Shown: piece after piece, positions 18,015-27,129 of the stretch
Layout of the letters: the number at the start of each line of letters is the position of its first letter
Numbering within the stretch: position 1 is the first letter of the stretch
Assembly: GCF_026898095.1 (NCBI RefSeq)
Contig: NZ_CP114015.1
Span: 1,488,001 to 1,552,000, forward strand
DNA from: Arthrobacter sp. ATA002
GTDB lineage: Bacteria; Actinomycetota; Actinomycetes; Actinomycetales; Micrococcaceae
DNA length: 64,000 nucleotides
Direction: 5' to 3'
Made by a program: the position numbers and the translations under genes
Notes under the pieces: generated by a model
Told to the model about the DNA's origin: nothing
Seen by the model: only the letters and a program-made list of their open reading frames with translations
The model's database searches: none

Positions 18015-19615
18015 CTTTGGGAAGAACATACGGGGTGGGACTCGTTGGCCTTGACGGGCGGATGGTGGAGATCGAGGCGGACATCGGCCAGACACTTCCC
18101 GCCTTTGTCCTGCTCGGGCTGCCCGACGCGTCGCTGAATGAGGCTCGGGACAGGGTCCGGTCGGCGGCCAGGAATGCCGGACTGCCGCTCAGCCGCCGGA
18201 AAATCACCGTGAACCTCATGCCTGCGGACGTCCCTAAGCGGGGCTCCGGTTTCGACCTCGCCATCGTCACGGCTGCACTGGCTGCCTCCGGCGACGTCCG
18301 CGGCAGCGGGCGGCGCGTATTCATCGCGGAGCTCGCCCTGGACGGACGGCTGCGCCCGGTGCGCGGCATCCTGCCCGCGGTCATGGCGGCCGTGCAGGCG
18401 GGTTACCCGGAGATTACGGTTGCGGCAGCCAATACCGCCGAAGCGTCCCTGGTCTCAGGCGCCGAAGTCACTGGATTCGAATCACTGGCCGAAGTGGCAG
18501 CCTTCCTCGGTGCCGACCCCGGCCGTTTGTCCTTTCCCCCGAGGGTTTCCGAGGACACCCCTAATCCAGACGACGATGCAGGTGCCGCGGGCGTGCCTCC
18601 GCTGCGTGATATGGCGGACATCGCCGGCCAGACGGAGGCCAGGTTCGCGGTGGAGGTAGCGGCAGCCGGTGCCCACCACCTTCTGATGACCGGGCCGCCC
18701 GGCGCCGGCAAGACCATGCTTGCGGAACGACTGCCGGGCCTGCTGCCGGATCTTCCGGATTCCCACGCGATGGAAGTTACTGCCATCCATTCGCTGGTGT
18801 GGGGCGGTCGGCCGTGTTCGCAGCTGCTGCGCCGCCCGCCCTTTGAAAGCCCGCATCACACCGCATCCTCGGCGGCCGTCATCGGCGGCGGAGCGGGGAT
18901 CGCCCGGCCGGGAGCCGCATCCCGGGCACACCGCGGCGTCCTCTTCCTCGATGAAGCTCCGGAATACGACCGGCGCGTGCTGGACGCCCTGCGGCAGCCG
19001 CTGGAGAGCGGCAAGCTGGAGCTGCACCGCGCCGCCGGCACAGCCAGCTACCCGGCGCGCTTCCAGCTGGTCCTGGCGGCTAACCCCTGCCCGTGCGGAC
19101 TCGCCTCCGGAAAAGGCATCGACTGCACCTGTACGCCGCAACAGCGCCGCCGGTATTTCAGCCGCTTGTCCGGACCCCTGCTGGACCGGGTGGATCTGCA
19201 GCTGACGGTGCAGCGGGTGTCGCTGCGGGAACTGGCAGGAGACGATTCCGCGGAAGGAAGCGCCGTTGTTGCCGCCCGGGTGGCCGCCGCGCGGGATGTC
19301 CAGCACGACCGGTTAAAAGGCTGGGGCTATGAAACCAATGCCGAGGTGTCCGGCAACGTGCTGCGTGGTGCACTAAGACCCGCACCGCAGGCCACGGCTG
19401 CACTTGACCGTGCCATGGACCGGCAAACCCTGACCGCCCGCGGTTATGACCGGGTTCTGCGGGTCGCCTGGAGCGTTGCCGACCTGGCCGGCCACTCGTC
19501 GCCGGACGCCGACGACGTCGGGCAGGCACTGGGATTCCGCCAGCAGGAGCAGCGGCATGAGCGGGCAGCAGCCGGAGCTGCTCCGGAGCCGCGCCGCGCT
19601 GTCCCGGTTGTTTGA
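18011..19615 (+). CDS. YifB/ComM-type magnesium-chelatase-like AAA ATPase
   Basis: 534-residue AAA+ protein; the ComM homologue helps branch migration during natural transformation. The N-terminal ChlI-like domain (ITVNLMPADVPKRGSGFDL) is followed by Walker A GPPGAGKTM (about 229), Walker B VLFLDEAPEY and the NPCPCG cysteine motif, then a C-terminal chelatase domain. The segment IHSLVWGGRPCSQLL departs from what I expect and may hide a compensated indel. GTG start at 18011. Confidence 0.93.
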   Translation: MTLGRTYGVGLVGLDGRMVEIEADIGQTLPAFVLLGLPDASLNEARDRVRSAARNAGLPLSRRKITVNLMPADVPKRGSGFDLAIVTAALAASGDVRGSGRRVFIAELALDGRLRPVRGILPAVMAAVQAGYPEITVAAANTAEASLVSGAEVTGFESLAEVAAFLGADPGRLSFPPRVSEDTPNPDDDAGAAGVPPLRDMADIAGQTEARFAVEVAAAGAHHLLMTGPPGAGKTMLAERLPGLLPDLPDSHAMEVTAIHSLVWGGRPCSQLLRRPPFESPHHTASSAAVIGGGAGIARPGAASRAHRGVLFLDEAPEYDRRVLDALRQPLESGKLELHRAAGTASYPARFQLVLAANPCPCGLASGKGIDCTCTPQQRRRYFSRLSGPLLDRVDLQLTVQRVSLRELAGDDSAEGSAVVAARVAAARDVQHDRLKGWGYETNAEVSGNVLRGALRPAPQATAALDRAMDRQTLTARGYDRVLRVAWSVADLAGHSSPDADDVGQALGFRQQEQRHERAAAGAAPEPRRAVPVV

Positions 19616-20765
19616 ACCCTCGGACAACGTCGGCCTTGCGCTGGTCGCAGCAGCGGGGCCGGTGGACGCTCTCCGGGTCGCCACGGGGACCCTGCGCGCG
19701 GGGGACGCACTGGCCCGCGAATTAGCGGAGGAGCTGGCAGCCGCCGGCATTTCCGGGCGCGGCAGCAGCCTTTCCGAGGCCCTGCGCCGCTGGGCCCCCA
19801 GAATTCCGGATCTGGCTCCCGACCGGGATTTGGCGACCATCGGCCGTGCCGGGGGCGAACTGTTGATTCCGGAAGACCCGCGCTGGCCGGGAGGCCCTGC
19901 GCGACCTGGGGCTGGGCATGCCGCTGTGCCTGTGGGTACGCGGCGACCTCAGCCGCGGCATGCCTGTGCTGAATACGACAGCAGCAGTTGTTGGGTCGCG
20001 GGACAGTACGGGGTACGGCGCATCCGTGGCCGGGGACCTGGCCGCGGGACTGGTGACGAGGGGATGGACCGTCGTTTCCGGGGGAGCCTACGGCATTGAT
20101 GCCCAGGCCCACCGAGCGGCGCTTGCGGCCGGCGGCGCGCACGCCACACCCACGATCGCCGTCATGGCCTGCGGCGCTGACCGCTATTACCCTGCCGGGA
20201 ACGAGGACCTCCTGCGGGAGGTGGTCCGGCGTGGCCTGATCCTGTCGGAAGTGCCGCCGGGATCGTCTCCGACACGCTGGAGGTTCTTACAGCGAAACCG
20301 GATTATCGCAGCACTCAGTGCAGTGACAGTGGTGGTCGAAGCGCGCTGGCGCTCGGTGCCTTGAACACGGCCCACCACGCCGCGGCACTGGGGCGCGAGG
20401 TCGGTGCCGTGCCGGGTTCGGTCTACTCAGCCAACTCGGCGGGCTGTCACCGGCTGCTGCGGGACGGCAGCGCCGTCTGCGTGACCGATGCCGCGGAGGT
20501 CATCGAGCTGGGCGGCCCCATCGGTGCGGCTGCGGACTCCGCGGAAGCCGCGCGCGAGGGGCCCGCGGCCGTGCATGACGGGCTCACGATCGAAGATCTC
20601 CTCCTACTCGATGCCCTGCCGCTACGCAGCGGTTCCCCGGTCGAGAAGCTCGCCGTAGTCGCGGGTCTGTCCGTGCCGGCGGTGCGGGCGGGGCTGGCCC
20701 GCCTGGAACTGGAAGACCTCGCCGTCCGCGACGGCGCGCAGCTGTGGAAAAGGAGCCGCCAATGA
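19557..20765 (+). CDS. dprA: DNA-processing protein DprA, frame broken twice
   Basis: Loads RecA on incoming single-stranded DNA in transformation. The Rossmann-like DprA fold is clear across three frames: AAVVGSRDSTGYG, VVSGGAYGIDAQAHRAAL, MACGADRYYPAGN, SEVPPGSSPTRWRFLQRNRIIAALS and, in the last frame, HHAAALGREVGAVPGS with a winged-helix C-terminus. One extra G near 19890 (WP|EALRDLGLG) and one missing base near 20354 (RWRS|ALNTAHH) explain the breaks. Each is a one-base change in a GC-rich run. ATG at 19557 lies inside the yifB 3' end. About 402 residues when mended. Confidence 0.88.
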
Positions 20766-20903
20766 CGCACAGCTGCCGCGGCGCCGGCGGGTCCACGCAA
20801 TACCCGCCTTCCAGACAACCCCTCCCCGGAACCACTTCCACGCACGGCAACCATCCAACCGCAGTACACCATCACGAGGGGAACCACCATGAAAGGAACC
20901 ATC

Positions 20904-21424
20904 ATGCGCATTCACAAAAGTGTCGTTACGCCCCTGGGCATCCTCACGCTAGCCTCTGACGAGGAGCCCTGCGGGCCGTCTTTCCGGGAGTTCCGGATCC
21001 GGCCGCGGACCACGGGCTGGGCCGAATTGTCGAAGACGGCTTTGAGGAAGCTGAACGCCAGCTCGGCGAGTATTTCGAGGGGACGCGCTGCTGCTTTGAT
21101 CTGGATCTGGACACCCGGGGCACGGACTTCCAGCGGCGTGTTTGGGCTGAGGTCTCCGCGATTCCCTACGGTCAGACCTGCAGTTACAAGGAGCTGGCCG
21201 TCCGCCTCGGGGACGCGGCGAAAGCGCGCGGGGTAGGTGCGGCGCTGTCCCGCAATCCGCTGAACATCGTGATTCCCACCCACCGGGTGGTCGGGTCCCG
21301 GGGCGCCCTCACCGGATACTCGGCAGGGATCGACTCAAAGCGCTTCCTGCTGGAACACGAGTCATCCCAGGCAACCGCCGCCCTGCGCATCCAATGCGCC
21401 GGTGCGGACGGTGTGCCTGCTTGA
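20904..21424 (+). CDS. Ogt/MGMT-like protein lacking the acceptor cysteine; frame broken near 20964
   Basis: Homologue of O6-methylguanine-DNA methyltransferase, about 173 residues. After restoring one G near 20964 (DEE|ALRAVFPG) it has the N-terminal domain, DFQRRVWAEVSAIPYGQTCSYKELA, the Arg-finger region ARGVGAALSRNP and the active-site loop. That loop reads IPTHRV (21271-21288), not PCHR: the methyl-accepting Cys is Thr. ACC differs from a Cys codon at two bases, so one miscall would not explain it. Alkyltransferase-like proteins lack this Cys but normally have Trp. ATG at 20904 follows AAAGGA; 20889 is an alternative start. The protein may bind but not repair alkylated guanine. Confidence 0.85.
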
Positions 21425-21455
21425 GGTCAGGACCTGATGCGGGGACAGTAAAGGG

Positions 21456-22448
21456 GTGACACCATCCCCCAGTAAGAAGCAGCGTCCCGCGGAATCCGTG
21501 CCCGGCGCATCCGAAGGATCCGTTCAGCCTGATCCCTGGCCTGCTGAGTTCAGCAGGGCGCTGCGCGGCTTCAGCCGTTACCTGACCAGTGAGCGCGGCC
21601 GCTCCGAGCACACGGTTCGGGCCTACGAGGGGGACGTCGCCCAGCTGTTGACCTACGCGTTCGCCGGGGGAGTGCGGACCCTGGCCGGAATAGACCTCGC
21701 CATCCTGCGCGGCTGGCTCGGCGAACTCAGCGGATCAGGCCAGGCCCGCTCCACGCTGGCCCGCCGGGCGGCCACGGCCCGCAGCTTTACCGCCTGGGCC
21801 CTGCGCGAGGAACTGATCGACACGGACCCGGCGCTGCGCCTCAGGGCTCCCAAACGCGAAAAGACCCTCCCGGCGGTGCTGCGGGCCGGACAGATCGGAG
21901 AGCTGTTTGATGCGCTCGCCGCCGCAGCCTTCGACGGCGGCCCGGTGGCCATCCGGGACCGGGCCATCGTCGAGCTGCTCTACGCCACCGGCATCCGGGT
22001 GGGTGAGCTCACGGGACTGGACATCGACGACCTGAACGCTGACCGGCGGACCCTCACCGTCATCGGCAAGGGGAACAAGGAGCGCACAGTTCCCTACGGC
22101 CAGCCTGCCGCGGAAGCGGTGGACGACTGGCTCCGCCGCGGCCGGCCCGCGCTGGCCGCCGCAGACAGCGGTCCCGCCCTGTTCCTGGGCCAGCGCGGCC
22201 GCCGGGTGGACCAGCGGCAGGTGCGTTCGGTGGTGTCCGGACTCTTCGAGGCCCTCGGGGACACCGGTGCAACGGGACCCCACGCCCTGCGGCACTCGGC
22301 CGCCACCCACCTGCTCGACGGCGGCGCGGACCTGAGGGCGGTGCAGGAAATCCTCGGCCACTCGTCCCTGGCAACCACACAGCTGTACACGCATGTATCA
22401 GTGGACCGGCTGCGGGCCAGCTACTCCCAGGCCCATCCACGGGCCTGA
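21456..22448 (+). CDS. xerC: Tyrosine recombinase XerC
   Basis: Resolves chromosome dimers at dif with XerD. 330 residues: N-terminal SAM-like DNA-binding domain ([22 protein letters not shown]), then the catalytic domain with Arg in TGIRVGEL, Lys in [24 protein letters not shown] and the nucleophile Tyr in LYTHVS. GTG start at 21456. A roughly 25-residue polar N-terminal extension precedes the core. Confidence 0.95.
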   Translation: MTPSPSKKQRPAESVPGASEGSVQPDPWPAEFSRALRGFSRYLTSERGRSEHTVRAYEGDVAQLLTYAFAGGVRTLAGIDLAILRGWLGELSGSGQARSTLARRAATARSFTAWALREELIDTDPALRLRAPKREKTLPAVLRAGQIGELFDALAAAAFDGGPVAIRDRAIVELLYATGIRVGELTGLDIDDLNADRRTLTVIGKGNKERTVPYGQPAAEAVDDWLRRGRPALAAADSGPALFLGQRGRRVDQRQVRSVVSGLFEALGDTGATGPHALRHSAATHLLDGGADLRAVQEILGHSSLATTQLYTHVSVDRLRASYSQAHPRA

Positions 22449-22715
22449 TACGGAGCCGATCCGCCGGCCGGTTCCCGCGCCCCCGGAACGGAAAACCTCA
22501 TTGGCGCATTCCTGAATCTTGCGGCACAATAAGGCTAAGTCCGCACCGGATGAAAGTCTCGAAAGAATTGGAAGTTACCGCAGAGAAAATGTAGCGCAGT
22601 TCACAGTGCATTCAGGGTGACGCATTCACGCCCGCCCTGAAGGAGTCAGGCAACACGGGATTCGCCTGGGTTGAAGGTCGTTGGGGAAGACGTACCTACA
22701 GCTATGGAGGATGGA

Positions 22716-23219
22716 ATGTCTGTTGTGATGGCCCACGGCGTGTTATTCATACACTCCGCCCCGTCTGCGTTGTGCCCCCATATCGAGTGGGCGATTGGAT
22801 CCGTCGTGGAAAAGCGAACGGATCTAAAGTGGACCCCGCAGCCCGCCGCGCCCGGCATGCTGCGCACCGAGGTGGAATGGACCGGCCCCCAGGGCACCGG
22901 CTCACTGCTGGCGTCGGCGCTGCGCGGCTGGGCGCACCTGCGTTATGAAGTCACGGAAGACCAGAGCCCCGGAGCGGACGGAAGCCGCTGGTGCCACACA
23001 CCTGAGCTGGGCATTTTCCATGCCGCCACGGACGTCCACGGCAATATCATGGTCTCCGAAGACCGGATCCGGTACGCCTACGAAAACGGCGCCGGAGACC
23101 CGTCAGCTGTCTACCACGAACTGTCCCTCGCACTGGGTGAGGCCTGGGACGATGAGCTGGAGCCGTTCCGCCACGCAGGCGACGGCGCGAATGTCCGCTG
23201 GCTGCACCAGGTCGGGTAG
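22716..23219 (+). CDS. DUF3145 protein
   Basis: 167-residue actinobacterial protein of unknown function with the family N-terminus GVLFIHSAPSALCPHIEWAIG. ATG at 22716 is preferred because GGAGG precedes it and it gives that N-terminus; an in-frame start at 22671 adds an unrelated stretch. It is convergent with fabF, sharing the hairpin at 23254. The 267-base upstream region contains no gene that I can see. Confidence 0.9.
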   Translation: MSVVMAHGVLFIHSAPSALCPHIEWAIGSVVEKRTDLKWTPQPAAPGMLRTEVEWTGPQGTGSLLASALRGWAHLRYEVTEDQSPGADGSRWCHTPELGIFHAATDVHGNIMVSEDRIRYAYENGAGDPSAVYHELSLALGEAWDDELEPFRHAGDGANVRWLHQVG

Positions 23220-23253
23220 CCGGCAGGCACACCACAACATGCCATAGCGACGC

Positions 23254-23293
23254 GAAGCCGCGGCTGTTCCCCAGGGAAACAGCCGCGGCTTTC
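23254..23293 (+). terminator. Bidirectional terminator between DUF3145 gene and fabF
   Basis: A 15-bp GC-rich stem (about 23254-23268 with 23278-23292) closes a short loop between convergent genes. A-rich and T-rich edges fit termination in either direction. Confidence 0.8.
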
Positions 23294-23296
23294 ACT

Positions 23297-24553
23297 TCAT
23301 GGGCGGGCGCCCGCCGCCCAGCAGCTGCGCAGCGCAATGACGGCGTTGTGGCCGCCGAAACCAAAGGAATTGCTCAGGACCACAATGTCGCCGCCGGGCA
23401 GGGACCGGGCGGATGTTACGACGTCGAGCGGGATTTCCGGATCCTGGTTATCCAGGTTGATGGTCGCCGGAGCCTGCCGGTCGTAGACGGCCATGGCTGC
23501 CATGACGGCTTCCACCGCACCGGAGGCGCCGAGGAGGTGGCCGGTCTGGGACTTGGTGGCCGAAACGGCGACGTTGTCCACCTGCGGGCCCAGCGCCGCC
23601 TTGAGCGCTGCATACTCGGGCTTGTCACCCACGGGGGTGGAGGTGGCGTGCGCGTTGACGTGGACCACGTCCTCAGCCTGCGCCCGGGCATCGTAGAGGG
23701 CCGCCTTCAGTGCACGGGTGGCGCCGAGGCCCTCGGGATCGGGTGCGGTGATGTGGTAGGCGTCGGCCGTCACCGCGGTGCCGGCCAGTTCGGCGTAGAT
23801 GCGGGCGCCGCGGGCCAGGGCGTGCTCTTCGGATTCCAGGACGAGGGCTCCGGCGCCTTCGCCCATCACAAAGCCGTCACGGTCCTTGTCATAGGGGCGG
23901 GATGCGCGTTCCGGATCGTCGTTGCGCTTGGAGAGGGCCTGCATGGAGGCGAAGGCAGCCATTGGCATGGGATGGATGGCTGCTTCGGCACCGCCGCAGA
24001 CGACGACGTCGGCCTTGCCGGAGCGGATCAGCTCCAGACCCTGGTGTAGGGCTTCAGTGCCGGAAGCGCAGGCGGACACCGGGGTGTGGGCGCCGGCGCG
24101 GGCGCCGAGGTCAAGGCTGACCGCGGCCGCGGGGCCGTTGGGCATCAGCATGGGCACGGTCATGGGCAGGACCCGCCGGGGGCCCTTCTCCCGGAGGGTG
24201 TCCCAGGCGTCGAGCAGGGTCCATACTCCGCCGATGCCGGTGGCGAAGGAAACACCGAGCCGGTCGTGGTCCACGTCGTCGATGCCCGAGTCGGCCCAGG
24301 CCTCGCGTGCGGCGACGACGGCGAACTGGGTCGAGGGGTCCATGCGCTTGGCTTCAACGCGGGACAGGATTTCGGTGGCCGGCGTGGAGACACGGGCGGC
24401 AAAGGTGACGGGAAGGCTGTACTGCGCCACCCAGTCGTCCTCGAGGGTCTTGGCGCCGGCGACACCCTTGAGCGCGTTCTTCCACATGGTGGGAACATCG
24501 CCGCCGATGGGCGTGGTGGCGCCCAGGCCGGTGATGACTACTTTGCGGGCCAT
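23297..24553 (-). CDS. fabF: 3-oxoacyl-ACP synthase II FabF
   Basis: Elongating condensing enzyme of type II fatty acid synthesis. 418 residues with the Cys-His-His triad: VSACASG, NAHATSTPVGD and KSQTGHLLGASG, and C-terminal SNSFGFGGHN. Last gene of the fasR-fabD-fabH-acpP-fabF cluster, about 106 bases after acpP. Confidence 0.96.
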   Translation of the reverse strand: MARKVVITGLGATTPIGGDVPTMWKNALKGVAGAKTLEDDWVAQYSLPVTFAARVSTPATEILSRVEAKRMDPSTQFAVVAAREAWADSGIDDVDHDRLGVSFATGIGGVWTLLDAWDTLREKGPRRVLPMTVPMLMPNGPAAAVSLDLGARAGAHTPVSACASGTEALHQGLELIRSGKADVVVCGGAEAAIHPMPMAAFASMQALSKRNDDPERASRPYDKDRDGFVMGEGAGALVLESEEHALARGARIYAELAGTAVTADAYHITAPDPEGLGATRALKAALYDARAQAEDVVHVNAHATSTPVGDKPEYAALKAALGPQVDNVAVSATKSQTGHLLGASGAVEAVMAAMAVYDRQAPATINLDNQDPEIPLDVVTSARSLPGGDIVVLSNSFGFGGHNAVIALRSCWAAGARP

Positions 24554-24659
24554 GATTCACTCTCTTGAAGACGTTGGTGGTGCGGGAGCTGCAATTGCGT
24601 GTGCTGCGGAAAGGCTGACGCGGCGGCCGCCGCCGGGAAGGCAGCGGCCGCCGGCAAAA

Positions 24660-24905
24660 TTACGCCTGGGCTTTGGAGATGAAGTCCACGGCGTCGCCGA
24701 CGGTCTTCAGGTTCTTGACCTCTTCGTCCGGAATGCGCACGCCGAACTTCTCTTCCGAGTTCACGACGATGGTCATCATGGAGATGGAGTCGATGTCCAG
24801 GTCATCGGTGAAGGACTTGTCCAGCTCGACGGACTCGGGGGCCAGACCGGTTTCCTCGTTGACGATCTCGGCGAGGCCGGCCAGGATTTCTTCGTTGCTA
24901 GCCAT
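24660..24905 (-). CDS. acpP: Acyl carrier protein
   Basis: 81-residue carrier of growing acyl chains. The phosphopantetheine serine lies in DLDIDSISM (about residue 40), with Ile after the Ser where many ACPs have Leu. ATG at 24905 follows AGGAGCC. It sits between fabH and fabF, as in streptomycetes. Confidence 0.96.
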   Translation of the reverse strand: MASNEEILAGLAEIVNEETGLAPESVELDKSFTDDLDIDSISMMTIVVNSEEKFGVRIPDEEVKNLKTVGDAVDFISKAQA

Positions 24906-24988
24906 GTTGGCTCCTTTTTCTCGTGATGCCGGCAGGGCCGGCATGGTTGTCCAACCGCGGAACGGCGGGGTGTTGGGGGACGGACAGA

Positions 24989-26053
24989 TTATGGAAGAAC
25001 GATAACCTGTGCGCCGAAGACCAGGCCTGCGCCGAAGCCGATCTGGAGGGAAAGCTTGCCGCTCAGCTCCGGGTTTTCCTGCAGCAGCCGGTGGGTCGCC
25101 AGCGGAATGGAGGCTGCCGAGGTGTTGCCGGCGTCGGCAATGTCCCGGGCAATGACCACGGACCCGGGCAGCTTCAGCTGCTTGGCCATTTCATCGATGA
25201 TGCGCATGTTGGCCTGGTGGGGAACGAAGGCGCCAAGGTCCCCGGCGGTGACGCCGGCGGCGTCGAGCGCCCGCTGGGCAACCTTCGCCATTTCCCAGAC
25301 AGCCCAGCGGAAGACGCTCTGGCCGTCCTGGCGCAGCGTGGGCCACAGCTTCGTGTCACGTTCAGCGACCTCCGCCGGGCCGACGGCGGTGGCTTCGGCC
25401 TCGGCGGCCAGCGACAGTTCGCGGATATCCAGCATGGAATGCGTCATGCCGATCGTGCTGGACTTGCTGCCGTCGGACCCCCACACGGACGGGCCGATGC
25501 CGGCCGAGTCGGAGGGGCCGACGACGACGGCGCCGGCTCCGTCACCGAGCAGGAAGGAGATGGTGCGCTCGGTGTTGTCGATGAAGTCTGAGAGCTTTTC
25601 CACGCCGATGACCAGCACATAGTCTGCGGCCCCGGAGCGGACCAGCGCATCCGCCTGGGCGATGCCGTAGCAGTAGCCGGCGCAGGCTGCGGAGACGTCG
25701 TAGGCCGGTGCGGGAGCCGCGCCGAGCAGGTGCGCAATCTCGGCGGCCGCCGACGGCGTGGCGAAGGGGTGGGTGACAGTGGAGACGATGACGGCACCAA
25801 GCTGGGAGCCCTCAATGCCTGCGGAAGCCAGGGCGTCGCGGCCGGCGGCTTCGGCCATGTCGATGACCGACGTGCCCTTGTCGGCGCGGTGCCGGGTGAT
25901 GATGCCGGTGCGCTGACGGATCCACTCGTCGGAGGAATCAATCCACTGGCAGACATCCTCGTTGCTCACGATGACATCGGGGCGGAAGGCGCCAATGCCG
26001 TGGATGCGGCTGAATTCGTGGACGGGGGACTGTTTCAGGGTGGGCGTGCTCAC
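24989..26053 (-). CDS. fabH: 3-oxoacyl-ACP synthase III FabH
   Basis: Starts fatty acid synthesis by condensing acyl-CoA with malonyl-ACP; in this group it typically primes branched chains. 354 residues with Cys in SAACAGYCYG, His in FVPHQANMRI and Asn in DAGNTSAASIP. GTG start at 26053 overlaps the fabD stop by four bases. The N-terminus is about 15 residues longer than E. coli FabH. Confidence 0.96.
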   Translation of the reverse strand: MSTPTLKQSPVHEFSRIHGIGAFRPDVIVSNEDVCQWIDSSDEWIRQRTGIITRHRADKGTSVIDMAEAAGRDALASAGIEGSQLGAVIVSTVTHPFATPSAAAEIAHLLGAAPAPAYDVSAACAGYCYGIAQADALVRSGAADYVLVIGVEKLSDFIDNTERTISFLLGDGAGAVVVGPSDSAGIGPSVWGSDGSKSSTIGMTHSMLDIRELSLAAEAEATAVGPAEVAERDTKLWPTLRQDGQSVFRWAVWEMAKVAQRALDAAGVTAGDLGAFVPHQANMRIIDEMAKQLKLPGSVVIARDIADAGNTSAASIPLATHRLLQENPELSGKLSLQIGFGAGLVFGAQVIVLP

Positions 26054-27021
26054 GCGTTACCTTCTCCGGTGGTGGTTGCTGCTGTCACGGCGGCGGACGA
26101 GGAAGAGTGTTCGGTGATGAACTCCCGCGCGGCGTCGAGGTCTTCGGGGGATTTAAGGGCGAGCGTGGGCAGGCCCTTCAGGCCGCGGCGGGCCAGCCCG
26201 GTCAGGGTGCCGGCCGGCGGCAGTTCCAGCATGCCGGTTACGCCCGTGGCGGCCATGGTCTCCATGCACAGGTCCCAGCGCACGGGGCGGGACACCTGGC
26301 TGATCAGGCTGTCGAGGTTGGCCTCCCCGGAAACGACCGCGCCGCCGTCGTAATTGGACAGCAGGGTGGGCAGCGGAGCCGCAGGGCGCAGCTGGGGCCG
26401 CAGCGCCTCAAGCACGCTCACGGCCGGCGCCATGTGCGCGGTGTGGAAGGCCCCGGCGACCTTCAGCGGGATGACGCGTGCTTTGGCGGGCGGAGCTGCG
26501 GCGAACGCGGCGAGCTGGTCCAGGGTGCCGGCGGCTACGGTCTGGCCGCCGCCGTTGGCGTTGGCGGCGGTAAGGCCGGCGGCGGCCAGTGCGGCTGCTA
26601 TGTCCTCCGGATCCCCGCCCAGGACGGCGCTCATGCCGGTGGGGGTTTCCGCGGCGGCCAGGGCCATGGCGTTGGCGCGTTCGCGGACAAAAACGAGGGC
26701 ATCGGGTTCGGTCAGCGCGCCGGCCAGCGCCGAAGCGGTGATTTCACCGACTGAGTGCCCTGCAACGACGGTGGAGGCCGTCAGCGCCTGCGGGTCGACC
26801 AGCAGACGCGCAGCCATCAGTCCCGCGGCAACTATCAGCGGCTGGGCCACAGCGGTGTCCTTGATGGTCTCTTCGTCGGAGACTGTGCCGTGGGCAATCA
26901 AGTCCAGGCCTGCAATGGCGCTGAGCGCCTCGAGGTGTTCCCGGACTCCGGGCAGTTCCAGCCACGGAGAAAGGAAACCTGGCGTTTGGGACCCCTGGCC
27001 GGGGCAGACGATAGCTAGCAC
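26050..27021 (-). CDS. fabD: Malonyl-CoA:ACP transacylase FabD
   Basis: Loads malonyl groups onto ACP. 323 residues: N-terminal CPGQGSQTPGF and the nucleophile GHSVGE (about residue 92), and catalytic His in GAFHTAHM. GTG start at 27021 after GGAAAGC. First gene of the fab operon; the 17-bp palindrome at 27089 lies about 70 bases upstream. Confidence 0.96.
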   Translation of the reverse strand: MLAIVCPGQGSQTPGFLSPWLELPGVREHLEALSAIAGLDLIAHGTVSDEETIKDTAVAQPLIVAAGLMAARLLVDPQALTASTVVAGHSVGEITASALAGALTEPDALVFVRERANAMALAAAETPTGMSAVLGGDPEDIAAALAAAGLTAANANGGGQTVAAGTLDQLAAFAAAPPAKARVIPLKVAGAFHTAHMAPAVSVLEALRPQLRPAAPLPTLLSNYDGGAVVSGEANLDSLISQVSRPVRWDLCMETMAATGVTGMLELPPAGTLTGLARRGLKGLPTLALKSPEDLDAAREFITEHSSSSAAVTAATTTGEGNA

Positions 27022-27088
27022 GTATCAAGCTTTCCAAAGAGAAGGGACGAAGCCGGGTGTTTGCGTGAACCAAGCTCCAGGTGAGGCG

Positions 27089-27105
27089 TTGTAGGAAGTC
27101 TACAA
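27089..27105. promoter_or_regulatory. Palindromic operator upstream of fabD
   Basis: TTGTAG-GAAGT-CTACAA is a perfect 6-bp inverted repeat around 5 bases. A second site matching 14 of 17 positions lies upstream of the regulator gene at 28400. The pairing suggests it is the binding site of the PucR-type regulator (FasR). Confidence 0.75.
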
Positions 27106-27129
27106 GGGGGCAGGGTGGATGCAACCCGG

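Noticed and set aside
20904..21424. Ogt Cys loss as a sequencing error
   Set aside because: It needs two substitutions in one codon, while all other suspected errors here are indels. Not excluded, but less likely.
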